Source of the DNA: Isoperla grammatica | Lineage: Eukaryota; Arthropoda; Insecta; Plecoptera; Perlodidae | Direction: 5' to 3' | DNA: 64,000 bases | NCBI GenBank assembly: GCA_945910005.1 | Contig: CAMDTW010000176.1 | Span: 1-64,000, forward strand | Part shown: positions 32,440 through 42,911 of the stretch, piece after piece | Layout of the letters: every line of letters starts with the position of its first letter | Position numbering within the stretch: the first letter of the stretch is position 1 | The notes under the pieces: generated by a model | What the model saw: the letters and a program-made list of their open reading frames with translations, nothing else | What the model was told of the DNA's origin: nothing | Databases searched by the model: none | Made by a program: the position numbers and the translations under genes

Positions 32440-32500
32440 CCTGCCCAGGGACTGCTACCTTATCGTGGTGAGCAGGTTTGTGTGCTTTGATGATCCCGAG
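32440..32500 (+). ncRNA. Candidate HDV-like self-cleaving ribozyme at the LINE 5' edge
   Basis: The first element bases CCTGC (32440-32444) can pair with GCAGG (32472-32476) as P1. Inside lies a TACC/GGT stem with loop TTATCGT, and GGGA (32448-32451) can pair with TCCC near 32493 as P2. This order (P1, P2, P3, loop, P1', P2') and the start at the exact insertion boundary resemble HDV-like ribozymes known from R2, RTE and other LINEs. P1 is short (5-6 bp), the element starts with C, and the P4 and catalytic-C region was not verified. Other pairings of TGCTACC with GGTGAGCA are possible. Confidence 0.35.
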
Positions 32501-33045
32501 AGCTATGCCGGCGGAAGCGTATGCTTCTGGTAGGGTCACCCTTGCCGGACTGGTCGAAGAGGAGGTCAGACGAAATGCAGTCCACATCCAGTCGATGTGG
32601 GTTCCTCTCCGAGGTGACTGGCGGACACAAAGGGGGCTCTTAAGCACATTTTTTCCTCTTCACACGTCACCATTCCATTTTCATATCTTTCTTTTACATC
32701 CTCTCCTCCCCATGTATGCTGGCCCCCTTTGTGCTCTAGTCGCCCACCGCTGTGTTTGCCGTGCAGCGCGACCCGTGTCGGTGGAAAGGGGGATCCTGGC
32801 TGCTGAGGGAAGTGCTTCCCGCGGGTTGCATGGACCAACTCGCATCTTTGGCCCCTGCTTCATCTAGACGGGTGGTACAGTTTTAGCCCGACTTGTATCA
32901 ATCGGGAAGTATCAACTCACGTTGCATATATTGGGTTAGCGCTCCAGCTATATCTCTTGCGTATCCCTGGCGTCGGACGTTCCGCGTCCCATTTGAGGCT
33001 CTATGGAGGGTGGGGAGCGCAGGAGATGAAACCGTGTATTATTTT

Positions 33046-33820
33046 ATGGATAAAAAACAAAAAGCAACAGGCATTAATTTAAAAAGAAGAAAGGAGGTAG
33101 AGTCAGATGAAGAGGTGTAGACACCCACGATGTGAAAGTCGTCCCTCTGTACTTAGTGGTTAAATCGACAGAGAGGACGTTCAGTAAGATGAACCCTCTA
33201 TTTATTGAAAAGAATTTGGAAGACTTACTTAGAGTCTTGCCATCAACTAAAAAGTTCCGTGATGGCTCACTGCTTGTCAACTGCGCCAACAAGAAACAGG
33301 CACAAAAGCTGCTGGGTATATCAACTCTTTGCTCCCTTCCAGTCACCGTTGAGGGCCACCCGTCCTTGAACGTCTGCAAGGGGGTGATCTCCTGCTTCGA
33401 CCTCCTTAACGTCAGTGATCAGGAGCTCAAAGATTATCTGAAACCGCACCAAGTTGTTGATGTCACAAGAATCATGAGCAGGAAAACTGGCCAGCCTCGT
33501 CCCACTCCAGCCGTCATACTCTCATTTGCATGGTTTCAATTACCAGCTGAAATTAAAATCGCCTACCACAACCTTAAAATTCGACCGTACATTCCGAACC
33601 CTTTACGGTGTTTCAAATGTCAAGTCTTCGGCCACACCCAAAGCAGGTGCACTCAAGAGGAAGTCTGTCCAAATGGCGGATCACCGGCGCATCCCTCTCT
33701 TGCGAGACGGAACCTCACTGTGTGAATTGCGGGGGGCCGCACTCTGCCCGGTCTCGTTCATGCCCAGTGTGGGTCAAAGAGCAGGCCATCCTAGAACCAG
33801 ACGACAGATTAGAACGGTGA
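33046..33820 (+). pseudogene. LINE ORF1 (zinc-knuckle protein), frameshifted
   Basis: The likely start is ATG at 33046 (MDKKQKATG). A frame change near 33115 leads to the main frame (KVVPLYLVVKSTERTFSKMN and onward, to about 33725). The region after that has FDLLNVSDQEL and PYIPNPLRCFKC blocks typical of ORF1 proteins of I/Jockey-type LINEs. A first knuckle, CFKCQVFGHTQSRC, is at about 33609-33650. In the second, a C is changed to G (VCPNGGSPAH), and a frameshift near 33700 moves the rest (CVNCGGPHSARSRSCPVW) into another frame, ending at about 33820. The protein would bind nucleic acid in the retrotransposition RNP. At least two frameshifts make it a pseudogene. Confidence 0.85.
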
Positions 33821-33940
33821 CACCCGTAACACCAGGACTTTCTTTTTCATCGGCAGTCATGAGCAGTCCATGTTCTCAACGAGAGACTGAACTGCCAATT
33901 CGATGAATTGTTGTGAATTGTCAATTCGAGGAATTATACA

Positions 33941-34354
33941 ATCAAATTTTGCTGGGTACCTGGACACGTGGGAATCGAAGGAAACGAATTGGCCGATCAG
34001 GCTGCAAAGGCAGCCTGTCAACATCGCCATGTTGACTTCGATATCGTCCCTGTTCCAGATGTCAAGAGTACGTTCAAACAAGTAATTTTAGATAAACGAC
34101 AAGCTGTTTGGGACCAAGTGCAACTGAACAAGTTGCACAGTGTGATGCCTAAATTAATCAATAAAGTTCGGCCTCCATCTTCCCGTCTTTTTCGCCGGGA
34201 AGAGGTTGTGTTGGCACGGGTTCGCATTGGCCACACTCGTTTGACTCATGGCTATCTCCTCACTAGAGAAAAAGTTGTCCCAAAATGTGACACTCGTGAC
34301 GTCACTTTGACTGTACGTCACATATTGTCAGAATGTACCAAACATGATGTGTAG
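33941..34354 (+). pseudogene. C-terminal RNase H domain of a LINE, truncated
   Basis: The frame begins IKFCWVPGHVGIEGNELADQ and continues through a helical linker to EVVLARVRIGHTRLTHGYLL and LTVRHILSEC, then a stop. VPGHVG-GNE-AD is the RNase H C-terminal motif; the Asp of ELADQ is the fourth catalytic carboxylate. The first three acidic residues would lie upstream and are missing because of the deletion junction near 33890, so the enzyme cannot be active. The RIGHTRLTH and LTVRHIL blocks are typical of the I superfamily C-terminus. The gene would normally degrade RNA of RNA/DNA hybrids in LINE replication. Confidence 0.85.
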
Positions 34355-34644
34355 GTAACACAATTAAAGCTTTCCCCGTTGTATGAAGAACTTGTCATAT
34401 GAGAATTGTGATGAATTTTTAAAATGTCTTGTCCGCACACAGTTTTTCCAACAATTTTTAAAAATACAATACAACCAATATTAAATATAAAATAACTTAA
34501 ATTCAATTCATATAAAATTAAAACATAATTACTACTTTCATAGTTACTTAATTATTTAGCTTGCAAAACACCATCTTGGTGGCGCAAAATGACCAAACTG
34601 GTTGAAGCGCCCTTAAACCCAATAAATTCAAAACTATCGTACTA

Positions 34645-35061
34645 ATATAGTAAACACAAGGATCGTCTCTAGACGCGACAATGTATCAATAAAAGGAACT
34701 CGTAATAAAACGTCCGAGCCAGCCAGCCAAAGAATCCGTGGAGAAATAACATGAATGGGAAAGGCTTGGCCGAGGCCTGGAGGTAGGGGAGAGTCAGATA
34801 ACACGACACTTGCGACTATCGTGAGAGAAAGACGGGAAATGGCAGAAGCAGCATGAGTGAGTGAGACATGAAACATAGGTATTGCTACTTTTGATAGGGG
34901 CGAGGGGCAAACTGCAACCAAAAATGTGACTCCAGCGCTGTCGGTAGTCCGAAGCAGAACGACGACTAGCTTGTAGGTGAGGGGAAGCGGAGAGTAAAAT
35001 CACAGGCGCTGATAATTTAACTCAGGCAATAACTATCTATAACACACTTTATAATCTTTGG
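34645..35061. other. No recognisable feature
   Basis: Two short minus-strand frames (34634-35003) without family signal. Nothing else was seen. Confidence 0.3.
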
Positions 35062-35247
35062 TTACACCGTCCTTTCGGATGGGACGTAAAGCTGATGGTC
35101 CCCTTGTAACTTTTCTACAGGAGTAGGCTACGTGCCCGTACCAGGCTTCCCCTACTCCCTTCCTCATCACCATTCATCAATCATCATTCATCAGGCTCAA
35201 GAGGGCATTTTGGCCTAGACTGGCCTTAATTACAATAAAGTAAGTAA
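35062..35247 (+). mobile_element. 5S-SINE, 3' part only
   Basis: Starts TTACACCGTCCTTTCGGATG and ends ATAAAGTAAGTAA, matching the last ~185 bp of the complete element at 47511-47926. The 5S-like head is absent. Such 5' truncation is normal in retrotransposition. Confidence 0.85.
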
Positions 35248-36424
35248 TCGATAACGTAAATGATGCATTTACCGTTGAAGTATGTGTACGCTTGCTGTAC
35301 TGTTACAAAAGCTTAACAAACACGTTATTCTCGGGCGTGTAAATATGTTTAGAGCTAATTTTAACGTCGAGTGTAAAAAAGTGTACTTTTCAAGCGTGTT
35401 AAAAGTACAACGACAACAATTAAAATTGCAACATTATGAAATATTTACCGTTCTAGTGGTGCTTTGTGCAGTGGTGTATGTTTGAACATCATGCCTAGCA
35501 AACATCAAAGCCTGCAGGTATTAAATATATTATTATCACGGAGAGTGGGAGTGTTCCAGTGCATAGATGTAATAACGAATTTCCAGGAAACAGAATTACA
35601 CATAATCGCAATTGCCCTAAGTTGTTTTATAAACACTATTCAATGGAATTAATTAGCTTTCTGCCAGTTTCAGTGCCAATGTAAAGAGCGCTACGGTTGT
35701 ATACAAGTAACACCACACTGCATGCTTTATGTATAATCTGCTGTGATCAAAGAAAACTGTTGCTAGAATAAAAAAACGTCCCTAGAGAGAGCACAAAGTG
35801 TTAAATCGTTTTTCTTAATAATTATCGTTATGACACTGTTAACCTCGTTACAGGAGTGGGGCTCACGTTAGCTGGCAGAACAACAACATGGTTAATAAAT
35901 GTGTTTGCCGAGTAGTTAGCCGCGACATAGCCTGCACCCAATTAACATGAGATTAAATTGTTTTTCGCTTTGAAAATTTCCCTGGAGAATGTCTAGTATT
36001 TTGTCAAATTATTATGCTCTTTGTTACCCTAGATAATAACCTAGCTCTACACAACACAGCACACACTGCAGATAATCCAGGTACTTATAATAGTATATGT
36101 GGAGAATAATTGGACAGTATTTTGTAAGGAGCTACTGTTTCAAAACAAAATTTTATCCTGCATTGTAATTAAAACAAAAAGATTCAATTCTAATAGTTAT
36201 ATTAAAGTAAGAAATTTGATACTTAATTGTAATTAAAACAATAACAAAGAAGTAATTATAATTATATTAAATTATTATAGATTTCTTTTAAATAAGTGCA
36301 GATTGAAATATTGACAATGAGATATTTACAGTATTTGTAAAATTTGAAACTTCACGTTTAAAAGTGGTGCTCCTGCCAAAATTATAGAACTCAAGCCCAG
36401 AAGTAATTGAGTCGAATTCCACTA
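35248..36424. other. No recognisable feature
   Basis: AT-rich. Two overlapping small plus-strand frames (35282-35652) have no recognised domain. Confidence 0.3.
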
Positions 36425-36823
36425 AAAAAAGCTTGGCCCAGAACAATTCAATTATAATATTATAATATTAACAACAGCTAAATGCTGTACTTACCGAAAT
36501 ATCAGGCCATCGACCGTTACATACATCTTGATGCATGGCATGGCCAAGTACGCAGTACGCACTCCGCGGAGAGTAGAGACGCAGTTCGCCCAACCACTGA
36601 ACACGCGTTCCGTCTGCCGCTTTGATACGCGCGCATATTCAAAGATCATGCTCAAATTTGCAAAGATCACGCACAATAGAAAGAAGTTTTAGTAATGGAA
36701 AGATGAAAATGCGGCTTATGTATAATGTAATGTGAATACTATGTATTAATATAGCTTCTTCACAATTATATAATTACTACCTTCATAAATCGACGTTGAC
36801 ACATGATAAACCAGTGAATATTA
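36425..36823 (-). other. Paralogue of the exon-like segment at 7.1-7.8 kb
   Basis: Minus-strand match to 7105-7151 joined to 7467-7815, including CGATGGCCTGATATTTCG followed by GTAAGTAC. It lacks the 307-bp MITE present in the other copy. The ATG alignment differs by one base, so a common coding frame is not kept. The outer termini with GACTAA repeats are absent here. The gene is not recognised. Confidence 0.45.
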
Positions 36824-36921
36824 GATGGATAGCAGTGTGATATCAGATACAAGTACAACTTGTATCATACTCATATGATAGATAGATAACAGTCTAATGC
36901 TAGACTGACACCAGTGGATAT

Positions 36922-37202
36922 ACGATAATTAATAATTTTTCGTACGAATACCTGTTATAGGGTGCACACCAGCTTTACCTGATGTGCCCCTCTTCAGGTG
37001 ACTAACTAGGTTATTAGGGTGTTTGGATAGTGGGAAGGAATGTCCGAGGGCTATTAGTAGGACTCGATCCCAGCATTCGCCTCTACGACTGAGGAAAACC
37101 TCGGAAAAAACCTTCAGTCAGGACTGCCGGTGGCCGGAATCGAACCAGCGACCTCCCGAATTAGAGTCTATCGCGTCTTACCGCTGAGCCACCTCTATCG
37201 GT
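36922..37202 (-). mobile_element. tRNA-derived SINE, complete
   Basis: The direct repeat AGTGGATAT flanks it at 36913-36921 and 37203-37211. On the minus strand it starts with a tRNA-like head, GAGGTGGCTCAGCGGTAAG (box A) and CGCTGGTTCGATTCC (box B). Then comes a body with CCGAGGTTTTCCTC and GGCGAATGCTGGGATCG, and an AT-rich tail. The acceptor stem is not conserved, so no tRNA function is implied. The body words resemble a block common in invertebrate SINEs, a memory-based remark. Confidence 0.8.
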
Positions 37203-37211
37203 AGTGGATAT

Positions 37212-40200
37212 TAGTTGGATATCAGTACGATACCAGACATGCAACTAGTGTCATACTCGTATCTCACTGTCCGCTCACTCCTCACTCATATCTCGTATAT
37301 CATGCAGTATCTACAATCTACGTCACACGGGAAGATGCGTATTTGTGACTTCTGGGGTGGGAACCGCTAAGTTCAAATCTGAATGTTGTACAACTTCAAT
37401 ATCTAAGATCAAAACTTGAAAGAATATATTCGAACAGCTCAGACCTACACATTAGACGTTCAACCAAATTTGAATGACTTGAATTTGAAAACTTATTCCT
37501 ATAATATCAAAGAAAAGAAAAAAATAACGGTGAATGTTTTACTCTATGCAATTTAAGTTGATGAATATGTGTTTAACGGCGAGTTAACAGCTGGGTTATT
37601 TGCGCTGGTAGTTTCACACTTGAGCTATTTGATGAGAGAGTTACCTAATTTATATCACTATAAAGGTAGGCCTACATCTTCCTGGGAAAACGTGTCGAAT
37701 ACTGAGTATGTACTTTCATGTCCGGCGTAACCATCGACACAGTCATATCCAAGCATGTCTCAACGCTTTTGGACGCCCAACTCAAACGAACATTAAGAAA
37801 ACAAGTCACAAGACGCAGTTATAGGGTGTTAGCACACGACTTCCAAGAGCTCCGTAATCGAGAAACGCTGTTAGAATTTTAAACTCTATTAAGGAGAAGC
37901 ACGAACTTCAACTATGTTTGTAATAGAAATAGTAATTTAAAGACTTGTCATTTTGAGCTCTCGTCCAACTTACCTTCGTAAAACTCTACCTACCAGGGAG
38001 CTGAATGTTTCATTATAAGTTTTGGCAAGTAGGCTTGTCATGAAGTTGTGGGGACTTTAGTGTCGCGAGATAGAGCCACTTACCTTACCGCACTTGGTAA
38101 CGAAACGAGGGACCTGACATAACAAACTTTAACCATATTATACTCCTATGATGCGCATAGCACGTGCAATGAGAGCCTGCTGTGAGTACTACCTTAGGCC
38201 AAAAGGCCAAATATGTGTGTTCTTTTTAACAGTGCATGATTTCCCTTTTTAAGGATCAGTCTTAACGAGATTTCTTTTCTGGATATTTCTAAAATGAAAC
38301 ACTTGACTAGACCATCTTAAAGCAAATATTTATATTGAAAGTAATAATAACATTCTTGTTAAAAGTATCTTAAAAACAGGCGCTTCCAATGTGAACGAAA
38401 ACTTCCTAATATCCTTTCAAACATCAAGTTATAATGAGAAAAGTACTTTTGATGATACTCTAGGCAATAACACGGTAGAATACCGATATAATTTAAAAAA
38501 ACCGGTTATATATTTTCGTTTTACATAATGTCTAATTTTTTCAAAATTTAAAGATACAACTAAACCATATTGACTTTTCAACAAATATAGGGACTAAAAA
38601 TTTGTTTGGGTTGATTTTATACATATAAAATATGCATAGATAAACGAATCATTGTCACGTTATACTATGGGATAAAGTCTAGGATAGAGATATCCAGCCT
38701 CCAAGCGTTGAAAGGCAACGTGGCAGTTTGGTTAACAATTTGACAACATCGCTTCCTAAGCTACCCCAGCGCAGTCCGATGTAACAGCCACCAACCTGTG
38801 GTTATACGTCATGGGACGAACAGGAGTCCTAACCAAAACCACAGCGATCAAACAACGCAAGAGATGATATAGCCAATTAAAACAGGAGATATCTCTAGTC
38901 TATATAATATGTCCTATCACAGTAATGGCATCTTAGACTGACACACGGAACACTGTGTACAACATTGTCTTTTGGGGTACAGTTTCAGAATTCAGCCAAT
39001 CATTTGTGATTAAATTCTATGCTATGTTGTAGTTTTGTGTTGTAGAATGGACGATCACTTTTTTCTAAACCAAATTACAATACATGCTTATCATTATTAC
39101 AATAACAGAATCAAAATGAATTTGTTGTTACAGTTATAAATGCATTTATAGGATCACAATGTTTTTCAAGACCTGCATCGCCAATACACCACATTCTAAA
39201 ATTAATGTATGATATAAATATTGTTTCTAGAGAACTGTTCTAAAATATATAATATACATCACTTTTAAAGAGTGCAAAGCACTAGATGTTATTATATTTT
39301 TTAAATTAACCTCATGGCTCAATTTCTTCAATGAGAAAGATGTTCACCATTTATTTGATTTTACTACTCTACTAGTAATCTGGCCTACTAGAAAATAATA
39401 TTTCTAGTATAAGCTAGCCATTTGCGATGTCGCAAAAAAAACTCTAATTGGTGCATTCTACCAGCAAAGACCATCTATGACGTATTACAATGGCAAAAAA
39501 GTCTGTGAATCAGCCGAAATACATAGCTATAAAACACATTTATTATCTTAATAATGCATTAGAGATTATTGTACCAGAATTCTCATGAGGGTGTTAGCTC
39601 TAACCTGTAGATTTGTATGATTTACACCGCGCTATTAGTGCAATCAGTGGATAATCAACTGACATACGCGTACCCTATGAACAATTCCAACGTAGTAAGA
39701 TCTAGTTTGATAAATGTACCCTACTTACTGTATAATGGAGTACGTGGCAAGACAGTGACAGAGGCTGCTAGAACGGTAACGAATGACAAATGTGATCTAC
39801 GCTATATTGAACAGGTATACTAAACGGGCGCCACCTTGGGAGATCCTCATAACATTGCCAGCAACAAACCACGCGACTTCGATAAACTTGAATGAATATT
39901 CCATGCGACCAGAGACAGAAACAAGCGTATACCGTCATGTTGTTGCAGTATTTATGGTGGCGACAGTCTTAAGTACGCTGAAAAACACTCAAGTAACAGT
40001 AAATTATTTCGGTATTGAACATAAGACACCGAAGAGTTTTGTTTTTTACTTTTCCCCCCATGCTTCAACTACGTAGCTTTGTATCTTTATTTTTATTTGT
40101 TTACCTTGTCTAGTCTTATTCATGTATAATTGATTAACAAAGGAGGACAATAAATACACCTATACAGTTTACGTTGAAACATGAACAAAAACATAGAATG

Positions 40201-40462
40201 AAATAAAATAGTAATTAAGATAACACACCAACAAATCAAACTACTATAGAAAGAGGGTATTGAATAATACAGATTTGCAACAAAATATATATACAGATAA
40301 CATAAAACATACAAAGGACAAATAACATACATAAGACATACTATGTGAAATAATAAATTTACATATTATATAAATACACTCAAGTGTGGAGGAAAGTAAA
40401 AGTACACTATATTCAAAGAATACACAGAAAAAGAACAAAAGGGTAAATTTCTACGTAAATAC
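37212..40462. other. Long stretch without recognised features
   Basis: AT-rich, with no repeat partner seen in the window. Frames at 39617-40076 and 40120-40438 are below 100 codons and uninformative. This may be intron or intergenic host sequence. Confidence 0.35.
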
Positions 40463-41206
40463 ACTAGGAAAACGCTCTGTTTGACGCGTTGATAAGCGAG
40501 CGCGTCAATATCTACGAACTTTCTGGCGAAAAGTTTTCAATGCTAATACGAACAACAATCAACAACAATTCAAGAATGCGCATTACAAAAATTGTTCTTA
40601 TTTCCATGGCTATTATACTTTCCGACATTGTTGTATGCAGTGCAATGTGCGTTGCTAAGAATTTTCGTGGTCATGTTTTCAACACGGTCCGCCACCGTTA
40701 CTAACACTTATTGACAGCAATAGAAATGTAATTTCTGCCTCTAATACGTATTAGATCGCGTTTACATTAGTATATTCGTGACCGGACAAAAAGTTACTAT
40801 AAGATAGCCACCTCACATTTTGCCGTTACTGCGTTTTAGAAAAATATTTTCGAGTAACTTTCGTGTAACTTTGCCAATATTTATCAGATTGCCATTACAT
40901 TAACATATTCGTGACCGGAAAAAACTGTAGAAAAATCTGGCTATCTCACATTTTGCCGCCATTTTGTTTCAGAAAAATATTTTGCAGTAACTATGGTGTA
41001 ACTTTGTAACTTTTCGAACGATTTTGCCTCAAAACTATACACCTTCAATCCACATCGAGGCTTGTGGATGGTCCAAATTTTAAGTTGATCGGACTTTCCG
41101 TTCGACCGCTATCGACGGACATAAAAAAAAAAAAAAAAAAAAACAAACAAAAAAACAGAACGAAGTGCCATAAGAGTCAAGTGGAAACGCTCGCTTCGCT
41201 CGCTTA
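40463..41206 (+). mobile_element. Dispersed element R1, copy B
   Basis: ACTAGGAAAACGCTCTGTTT to GCTCGCTTA. It aligns along its length with copy A, including the ACTATACACCTTCAA block and a poly-A stretch near 41125. It shares a 71-codon frame only in part with copy D, so coding is unlikely. Confidence 0.85.
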
Positions 41207-41689
41207 ATAATACGTTTAGATGATAGCAGAGAAATGATGTAGCAGGCTTCACAAAATACATCTTCTTGGTAACTTGGTATAACTTCCTTCATGGGTTGGT
41301 TCATTATTATTTGTAAAATTCCCCATGATAAAGCATTTCACCATTCACAATAACATTATTATTGTGAATGGCTCAGCTTTACAGGACGTTAAATCTACCT
41401 GAGCGTAGCACGACAAAGGCTCAGCAGCAATAACGTCGGTCTTACAGTTTATTTCCTCGGCCGACCCACGACGCGGCAATCAACATTTATCGCAGGCAAG
41501 TGACGACTGGCGCAGTCTGCACCACCACAGCGACCCAGTTTAACTGTGTATTATAACCCCCACGGTCGTAAAGAGGCGTTTGATAAACCCCACATTAGAC
41601 TTACTACGAACTGATTTCTTTCTTGACTGATCCTCTATTACCCTTAACCTGATGAAAAACCGTTAAGAGCGAAGAGTACCTTTACCGTT

Positions 41690-42051
41690 GAGTGAGTAAT
41701 ATAGGGTAGAGGCCCCACGCCATTGGCAGTTTGTCAACCGCCTTTTACTGCCCAAAATACTTTAGTCGGGTAGTAGGAGTTCGCCAAGCGACACGATGAC
41801 GGAGCCTGATTGGTCGGCTACTTCACCGAAGATATACGAAGACAGCCGAAAACTCCGTCGTCGCGTTGCGACGCGTTGACGGAGCCTGATTGGTCGGCTC
41901 GGCTACTTCACCGAAGATATACGAAGACAGCCGAAAACTCCGTCATCGCGTTGCTTGGCGAATGTCTACTCCCCGACTAAAGTATGTTGGGTAGTATAAG
42001 GCTGTAGACAAACTGGCGATTGCGTTGCGGCTCTACCCTATATTACTCGCT
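41690..42051. mobile_element. MITE F, nested in E
   Basis: Inverted ends around GAGTAATATAGGGTAGA. The flanks TTTACCGTT and TTTACGTT are compatible with an 8-bp duplication with one indel. The interior contains a duplicated block (TGACGGAGCCTGATTGGTCG twice, about 85 bp apart). A partial copy is at 16882-17030. Confidence 0.8.
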
Positions 42052-42346
42052 TTTACGTTAAAAATAGCACAACATTTTCATTTTAAAATTATATCTCAAG
42101 AATTGACGTCGAAGTCGAAAATCTGAATCAACAGCGGGCTGTGGTTTGGTAAGCCCTACAGACTGAATGCTTTAAATGTGTCTAACATTATAATCAGTAT
42201 GGTTAAAATTTGTAATTAATTGTAGTAATAACGGATTTAATAATCAAAATAACTACGCTACTGATTATTTTCGTTCAGTATAAGGCTTACCAAACCACAG
42301 CCCGCAGCTGACTCGGATTATCGATCTCGAGTAGTATTCTTGAGAT

Positions 42347-42862
42347 ACTAGGAAAACGCTCTGTTTGACGCGTTGATAAGCGAGCGCGTCCATATCTACG
42401 AACGTTCTGGCGAAAAGATCTCAAAGCTAATAAAAACAACAATTAACAGCAATTAACAACAATTCAAGAATGTGCATTTCAAAATTTTTTCTAACTTCCA
42501 TAGCTATTATACTTTGCGATATTGTTGAATGCAATTTGCGTTGCTAAGAATTTTCGTTGCCATTCTGTCTAGTGTTTTCGCGGCGGTCCGCCACCGTTAC
42601 TAACAGTTATTGAGTGTAACTTTGTAGCTTTTCGAACGATTTTGCCTCAAAACTATACACCTTCAATCCACATCGAGGCTTGTGGATGGTCCAAATTTCA
42701 AGTTGATCGGACTTTCCGTTCGACCGCTATCGACAGACATCAAAACAAAACAAAAAACAAACAGCATGAAGTGCCATAAGAGTCTAGTACACAAAAAAAA
42801 AAAAAAAAAAACAGAACGAAGGGCCATAAGAGTCTCGTGGAGACGCTCGCTTCGCTCGCTTA
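42347..42862 (+). mobile_element. Dispersed element R1, copy C, internally deleted
   Basis: Has both R1 ends but lacks about 230 bp of the middle. A poly-A stretch of about 19 bases sits near 42790, with a duplicated ACAGAACGAAG.GCCATAAGAG block around it. It inserted in the right arm of MITE E between TTGAGATA and ATAATTTAAA, giving at most a 2-3 bp duplication. Confidence 0.85.
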
Positions 42863-42911
42863 ATAATTTAAAAATGAAATTGTGCCGTTTTAACGTAAAG
42901 CTCCCCTTCGA

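Larger units (their letters stand above)
32440..34632 (+). mobile_element. I-superfamily (Nimb-like) LINE insertion, internally deleted
   Basis: A perfect 12-bp target duplication, ACTATCGTACTA, flanks it at 32428-32439 and 34633-34644. The 5' end is CCTGCCCAGGGACTGCTACC, followed by a GATGATCCCGAGAGC leader typical of this group. Then come ORF1 (about 33046-33820, frameshifted) and, after a junction near 33890, the C-terminal half of an RNase H domain (33941-34354). AP endonuclease and reverse transcriptase are missing. The 3' end is CCAATAAATTCAAA without a long poly-A. At 2.2 kb it is far below the 5-6 kb expected. Because the duplication is intact, the deletion either predates insertion (mobilised in trans) or happened in place. 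Confidence 0.85.
41668..42911. mobile_element. MITE E, copy 1, interrupted twice
   Basis: The left arm (AGTACCTTTAC, resuming at 42052 with TTTTACGTTAAAAATAGC and CTGTGGTTTGGTAAGCC) pairs with the right arm (GGCTTACCAAACCACAGCCC and, after 42862, TTTTAACGTAAAGCTCC). F (41690-42051) is inserted in the left arm and R1 copy C (42347-42862) in the right arm. Without them the element would be about 370 bp, close to copy 2 at 46591-46968. Confidence 0.8.
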
